NCBI GenBank assembly: GCA_003486285.1
Contig: DNGH01000181.1
Coordinates: 1 to 9,920 of the forward strand
Source of the DNA: Actinomycetota bacterium
GTDB lineage: Bacteria; Actinomycetota; Acidimicrobiia; Spongiisociales; UBA11373
Reading direction: 5' to 3'
Length of the DNA stretch: 9,920 bases
Shown here one piece after another: positions 6,805-9,920 of the stretch (positions are counted from its first letter, which is position 1; every line of letters begins with the position of its first letter). A program made the translations under genes and the position numbers. The notes under the pieces were generated by a model that worked only from the letters and a program-made list of their open reading frames with translations, did no database searches and was not told the DNA's origin.

Positions 6805-7953
6805 CTAGTAGAAGAACATCGGCTTGCCGCCGACATGCCGAACTCGCGGCCGGTACTGCTCCGTGTCGTAGAACTCCTCGATGTCGACGCGCTTGACTCC
6901 CTCGCGGATCACCGAGATCGGCACACTGGTGTAGGTGCCGCCGCGTAGCGCCACCATGCGCCCCTTGGTCCCTTCGATGGCGAGATCGGTTGCCATCGTG
7001 GCGTAGTTCATCGCCACCATCATGTCCAGCGAGTCCGGCGAACCGGACCGCACCAGGTAGGCCAGGACCTGCAGGATGATCCCCGTCCCGGTGAGCCGCT
7101 CCAGCTCGGCGCCGAGTGTGGCGCCCACTCCCCCGAGTTTGCGATGGCCGTAGGCGTCGCTCTCCCCACTGAGATGCATCCCGCCGCCCTCGAGGACCGC
7201 TCCCTCGGAGATCGTGACCATGGCGTAGTGGCTGGGGTTGGCGGCGCGGTCCCCCTTGAGCAGGTCGGCAAGACGTTCGACGTCCACCGGCACCTCGGAG
7301 ATGACGGCTCGATCCACCCCGGCGAGGTAGCCCGTCACCAGCGAGGTCTCGCCGCTGTACCGCCCGAACAGCTCGATCACGGCGATGCGCTCATGCGACC
7401 CCGTGCTGGTGCGCAAGTTGTGGATGAACTCGATGCCGCGGGTCACCGCCGTGGAGAAGCCGATGCAGTAGTCGGTGCCGTGGACGTCGTTGTCCATCGT
7501 CTTGGGGATGGCGACGACCGGAACCCCTTCCTCGTGGAGCCGCAGCCCGTAGGACAGGGTGTCGTCCCCGCCGATGGGGATCAACACGTCGATGCCGAGG
7601 TGATCCAGCACCCGTAGCGCATGCGGCGTCAGATCCACGGTGGCGGCGGGATCGTCCTTGCGACCCAGGAAGGCGGGCACCTTGGAACCCTTGACCCGTC
7701 CCGGGTTGCTGCGCGAGGTGTGGAGGAAGGTGCCGCCGGTGCGATCCACCGTGCGCACGTTGCCGGGGTTCAGCGGCAGCGTGTGTGCCGCCGCCGTCGC
7801 GGGATCATCGGGATCGGTCTCGACGAGCGCCGCCCAGCCGCGCCGCAGGCCGAGGACCTCGTGTCCCGAGGCGGCGGCACGGTTGACCACGGTCTTGATG
7901 CAGGAGTTGAGCCCGGGAACGTCCCCTCCGCCAGTGAGTATCCCGATGCGCAT
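6805..7953 (-). CDS. Phosphofructokinase paralogue with pyrophosphate-type signature
   Basis: The 382-residue PfkA-fold protein has GGGDVPGLNSCI at 8-19, GGDDT at 128-132 and PKTMDND at 150-156. Aspartate at 131 (E. coli G104 position) together with lysine at 151 is the classic signature of pyrophosphate-dependent phosphofructokinases, which work reversibly between fructose 6-phosphate and the 1,6-bisphosphate. The catalytic base is D154. The substrate site differs from its neighbour: FGR at 196-198 replaces MGR, and LAYLVRSG (Y299, R302) replaces LGHLQRGG. About 25 extra residues lie near 83-110. The ATG at 7953 has a textbook AGGAGG at 7961-7966, 7 bases upstream. It is the first gene of a two-gene operon with the ATP-type enzyme. 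Sedoheptulose 7-phosphate is a possible alternative substrate for such enzymes. The family is sure; the donor is likely but inferred. Confidence 0.92.
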   Translation of the reverse strand: MRIGILTGGGDVPGLNSCIKTVVNRAAASGHEVLGLRRGWAALVETDPDDPATAAAHTLPLNPGNVRTVDRTGGTFLHTSRSNPGRVKGSKVPAFLGRKDDPAATVDLTPHALRVLDHLGIDVLIPIGGDDTLSYGLRLHEEGVPVVAIPKTMDNDVHGTDYCIGFSTAVTRGIEFIHNLRTSTGSHERIAVIELFGRYSGETSLVTGYLAGVDRAVISEVPVDVERLADLLKGDRAANPSHYAMVTISEGAVLEGGGMHLSGESDAYGHRKLGGVGATLGAELERLTGTGIILQVLAYLVRSGSPDSLDMMVAMNYATMATDLAIEGTKGRMVALRGGTYTSVPISVIREGVKRVDIEEFYDTEQYRPRVRHVGGKPMFFY

Positions 7954-7987
7954 CGCCCGGCCTCCTGTCCGTCGGCGGCAGTGTGTC

Positions 7988-8002
7988 GGAGCAGGCTGCT
8001 CC
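7988..8002. promoter_or_regulatory. 15-base palindrome in the phosphofructokinase operon leader
   Basis: GGAGCAG at 7988-7994 and CTGCTCC at 7996-8002 are perfect inverted arms around one central base. It lies about 35 bases upstream of the ATG at 7953 and just downstream of a candidate -10 at 8024-8029. That position suits a repressor operator or a small leader hairpin. The remaining gap up to 8076 contains only a tandem CTCTGCGG pair (8039-8054) and a weak GC-rich hairpin after the rluD-like stop. Confidence 0.4.
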
Positions 8003-8023
8003 CGCGACCGCCGTACCCGCGCG

Positions 8024-8029
8024 ATTCTA
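8024..8029 (-). promoter_or_regulatory. Candidate -10 box (TAGAAT) for the phosphofructokinase operon
   Basis: TAGAAT on the minus strand matches the -10 consensus at five of six positions. It is an AT-rich spot in otherwise GC-rich DNA, in the 123-base gap upstream of the first phosphofructokinase. The expected start near 8017 would give a leader of about 64 bases containing the palindrome at 7988-8002. No convincing -35 is seen, so a partly activator-dependent promoter is possible. Confidence 0.4.
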
Positions 8030-8076
8030 CGGGTCCGACTCTGCGGCTCTGCGGCGTGCCGCCGCCGCCGGGACGC

Positions 8077-8961
8077 TCAGCTCAGGGCGTCGAGCACCGC
8101 GGCGAGATCTGCCGGGAGCGGGCTGACCGCGTCCACCACTGTTCCGGTCAGCGGGTGATCGAACCGCAGTCGGGTGGCGTGCAGGAAAGTGCGGGGACTC
8201 CCGGAGGTTCGCCCGTAGATCCGGTCCCCGGCCACCGGGAGGCCGATCGTGGCCAGATGGACCCTGATCTGATGGGTCCTCCCCGTCTCCAGCGTCACGC
8301 GGAGCAGCGTCAGGGCACCGAGGCGCTCTTCGACCCGGAAGTGCGTCGTGGCCGGGCGTCCGGCGGAATCGACCCGCATGCGCGTCGGCCGCACCGGATC
8401 GCGTTCGAGCGGGGCCTCGATGGTCCCGCTCGGGGCGCCCGGCGACCCATGGACCAGGGCCAGGTACTCCCGCACCACCCGATGCTCCCTGATCGCGGCG
8501 CGCAGCCCACGCTCGGCTTCCGCATCGAGCGCCACGACCAGCAGCCCGGACGTGTCGCGGTCGAGGCGATGGACGATCCCCCACCGGTTCTCCGCCCCCA
8601 CCCCACGCACCGACGGCCAGCGGTGCAAGACCCCGGCGGCCAGCGTCGGGCCCGTCTCCCCCGCCCCGGGGTGGGTGACCACGCCGGCCGGCTTGTCGAT
8701 CACGGCCAGGTGGGCGTCTTCATAGACGACCCCGAAGGCGACCGGCTCGGGCTGGAGCGGCAGGGGCGGCGGTGCGGGCTCGAACTCCAGCACCGTCCCG
8801 GTGGCGACGGCCTCACGGGGCGCCGCCACCGGAGTTCCATTTCGGGTGACCCCACCGGAGGCGATGAGGTCCCGGGCCTGTGACCGGCTGATCGCGGCGA
8901 GGCGGGAGAGGATCAGGTCGCAGCGCTGTCCGTCGTACTCGGCCGGTACGACGATCCTCAC
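8077..8961 (-). CDS. rluD: RluA-family 23S rRNA pseudouridine synthase (RluD-like)
   Basis: The 294-residue enzyme converts specific uridines of large-subunit rRNA to pseudouridine. An S4 RNA-binding domain occupies about 13-60 (LSRLAAISRSQARDLI, then VTRNGTPV). The catalytic domain starts near 78 (VVYEDAHLAVIDKPAGVVTHP) and has the active-site motif HRLDRDTSG at 131-139, with D134 as nucleophile. The late RTHQIRVHL motif of the family is also present. The frame stays open upstream to 9345, but that part only shadows lspA. The GTG at 8961 forms a GTGA overlap with the lspA stop and is followed directly by RIVVPAEYDGQRCDLILS, the normal family N-terminus. The exact target uridines are not readable; E. 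coli RluD modifies positions in helix 69. lspA followed by an RluA-type gene is also the arrangement in Bacillus and Mycobacterium. Confidence 0.93.
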   Translation of the reverse strand: MRIVVPAEYDGQRCDLILSRLAAISRSQARDLIASGGVTRNGTPVAAPREAVATGTVLEFEPAPPPLPLQPEPVAFGVVYEDAHLAVIDKPAGVVTHPGAGETGPTLAAGVLHRWPSVRGVGAENRWGIVHRLDRDTSGLLVVALDAEAERGLRAAIREHRVVREYLALVHGSPGAPSGTIEAPLERDPVRPTRMRVDSAGRPATTHFRVEERLGALTLLRVTLETGRTHQIRVHLATIGLPVAGDRIYGRTSGSPRTFLHATRLRFDHPLTGTVVDAVSPLPADLAAVLDALS

Positions 8962-9410
8962 TTGCGGAAGAACGCCAATCCCAGCAGCGCGATCGCGCCC
9001 ACGGACACCGCGGAGTCGGCGACGTTGAATGCCGGGAAGAACGAGAAGTCCACGAAGTCGACCACGGCGCCATCGAACAACCCGGGTCCGCGGAAGATCC
9101 GGTCGGCGAGGTTGCCGAGCGCCCCTCCCAGAACCAGGCCGAAGGCGATCGCTTCGGGGGTGTGGTCGATCTTGCGCACCACCATGACGATCAGCACGAC
9201 GATGGCGATCACCGCGACTGCGATCAGCGAGCCGGCTCCCTGCAGCATGCTGAACGAGGCACCCGAGTTGGTGACGTAGCGCAGATCGAGGAACCCGTCG
9301 ATCACCGTGATCGGATCGCCGGGCAGCGTCTCCACCACCCACCACTTGGTCAGCTGATCGAGGGCGAGCACACCCGATGCGGTGAGCAGCGCCGTCCGGA
9401 GCGAGTTCAC
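8958..9410 (-). CDS. lspA: Lipoprotein signal peptidase (signal peptidase II)
   Basis: This integral membrane aspartyl protease removes the signal peptide of prolipoproteins after lipid attachment to the cysteine. The 150-residue protein has four membrane segments, roughly at 5-26, 60-78, 86-101 and 133-148. The catalytic aspartates are D103 in GALGNLADR and D132 in FNVADS. The supporting conserved residues D18 (LDQLTK), N48, N100 and N129 are all present. Two GTG starts are possible. I choose 9410 because it forms a GTGA overlap with the stop of the dksA-like gene, matching the same arrangement at the next junction, and gives a short N-tail before the first membrane segment. The alternative at 9437 adds nine residues and lacks a ribosome site. 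It is the middle gene of a coupled three-gene set. Confidence 0.96.
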   Translation of the reverse strand: MNSLRTALLTASGVLALDQLTKWWVVETLPGDPITVIDGFLDLRYVTNSGASFSMLQGAGSLIAVAVIAIVVLIVMVVRKIDHTPEAIAFGLVLGGALGNLADRIFRGPGLFDGAVVDFVDFSFFPAFNVADSAVSVGAIALLGLAFFRK

Positions 9411-9781
9411 CGGCGCGCCGACGCGCAGTTCACGCACATCTTGGTGTACGGCAGCGCCTCGAGGCGGGCCACCGGGATGGCATCCCCGCAGACATCACAG
9501 GCTCCGTAGGTGCCATCGTCGATTCGCGACAACGCATCCTCGACCTTGGCGAGGATGTCCCGAGTGTTCTCGAGGATCGACAGCTCCTTCTCCATCTCGA
9601 AGGCCAGCGATCCACCTTCGGCCGTGTTGGGATCGGGGCTGCGATCGGAGGACGTCTCGGTGAGCCGAATCTCCTCGCGCTCTGCGTCGATGTCGCGGAT
9701 CATCTCGGTCAGACGCAGCTGCTCGTCATTGAGACGGCGGCGAAACCGGTCCTGGGTGGACTTGGCGAGAGTGCGGGCCAT
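9407..9781 (-). CDS. DksA/TraR-family zinc-finger protein
   Basis: The 124-residue protein has a long charged helical hairpin (about 10-43 and 58-90), then a four-cysteine zinc finger: C95 and C98, then C116 and C119 (CDVCGD ... CVNC). The family binds the RNA polymerase secondary channel and tunes transcription initiation. The tip between the two helices (44-57) has no DxxDxA motif, which E. coli DksA needs to work with ppGpp, so a stringent-response role should not be assumed. The start at 9781 is an ATG with AGGAGG at 9786-9791. The frame extends to 9847, but the added residues look non-native and lack a ribosome site. Its stop overlaps the lspA start. A dksA/traR-like gene before lspA is frequent in Actinobacteria, where the family is often labelled only as TraR/DksA zinc finger. 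Confidence 0.9.
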   Translation of the reverse strand: MARTLAKSTQDRFRRRLNDEQLRLTEMIRDIDAEREEIRLTETSSDRSPDPNTAEGGSLAFEMEKELSILENTRDILAKVEDALSRIDDGTYGACDVCGDAIPVARLEALPYTKMCVNCASARR

Positions 9782-9785
9782 AGAG

Positions 9786-9791
9786 CCTCCT
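9786..9791 (-). promoter_or_regulatory. Ribosome binding site (AGGAGG) that selects the ATG at 9781
   Basis: A perfect AGGAGG ends 4 bases before the ATG at 9781 on the minus strand. It rules out the longer frame starting at 9847 and fixes the N-terminus of the DksA/TraR-like protein as MARTLAKS. Confidence 0.75.
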
Positions 9792-9802
9792 GGCGGCGTG
9801 CG

Positions 9803-9811
9803 ACGATAGCA
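9803..9811 (-). promoter_or_regulatory. Candidate extended -10 (TGCTATCGT) for dksA-lspA-rluD
   Basis: The minus strand reads TGC directly before TATCGT, an extended -10 arrangement with four of six matches in the hexamer. A start near 9796 would give a leader of about 15 bases holding the AGGAGG site. The -35 region is poor. The remaining sequence to the window edge (9812-9920) shows no clear gene; one frame ends in a TGA at 9893-9895 but only eight codons of it are visible. Confidence 0.35.
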
Positions 9812-9920
9812 CGGGACCGGCATGAACCAGCCGTCTGCCGTCGACATTCCATGCGGTGCGGCGGTCCCGGCGGCGTGAAATATCTCTTGGCGTCAGCCGT
9901 CGGCGGTGGCGTCGCCCGCC

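Noticed and set aside
5971..6948. Plus-strand open frame opposite the two phosphofructokinases
   Set aside because: It spans the end of one gene and the start of another on the opposite strand and shows only shadow composition.
7621..8883. Plus-strand open frame of 420 codons opposite the pfk / rluD junction
   Set aside because: It crosses an intergenic gap and two real minus-strand genes; no ribosome site or recognisable domain.
8962..9345. Upstream extension of the rluD-like frame
   Set aside because: The added residues come from lspA read in the wrong frame; the family N-terminus begins right after the GTG at 8961.
9782..9847. N-terminal extension of the DksA/TraR-like gene
   Set aside because: A perfect AGGAGG sits just before the ATG at 9781, and the extension has no ribosome site.
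9893..9920. Possible 3' end of an upstream minus-strand gene ending in TGA at 9893-9895
   Set aside because: Only eight codons are visible. ileS would be expected there by analogy with other actinobacteria, but nothing in eight residues supports it.

Overview
The window is high-GC DNA with tightly packed genes, GTG starts and 4-base stop/start overlaps. It looks like an actinobacterial chromosome. The gene families agree: a pair of ArsA/Get3-like ATPases, a full-length DnaE1-type polymerase, and a zinc-finger DksA/TraR gene followed by lspA and an RluA-family pseudouridine synthase. The class cannot be fixed from sequence alone; a deep-branching lineage such as Acidimicrobiia is a guess.

Layout from left to right. 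Positions 1-1164 (+) hold the last 50 codons of one ArsA-like ATPase and a complete second one, joined by an ATGA overlap. Positions 1157-4669 (-) hold dnaE, which converges on the second ATPase and overlaps it by 8 bases. A divergent promoter region (4670-4798) separates dnaE from a stand-alone DUF2090 aldolase-like gene (4799-5704, +). That gene converges, across a repeat-rich hairpin (5705-5757), on two phosphofructokinase genes read on the minus strand. The upstream one (6805-7953) has the residues of a pyrophosphate-dependent enzyme, and the downstream one (5758-6777) has those of an ATP-dependent enzyme. Further right, and also on the minus strand, comes the set dksA/traR-like (9407-9781), lspA (8958-9410) and rluD-like (8077-8961), chained by GTGA overlaps. 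No gene-free stretch exceeds 300 bases; the longest are about 120-140 bases and each is described below. I see no tRNA, rRNA, CRISPR array, insertion sequence or prophage gene.

How the genes fit together. The dksA-lspA-rluD set and dnaE are housekeeping genes that lie near each other in other actinobacteria. The unusual part is the carbohydrate block between them: two phosphofructokinases with different predicted phosphoryl donors facing an aldolase-fold protein whose relatives are usually the C-terminal half of the inositol-pathway enzyme IolC. No other inositol gene is visible. The block may be a glycolytic or gluconeogenic cassette in which the DUF2090 protein cleaves or forms a sugar phosphate; this is inference. 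It is the best candidate for something not well described.
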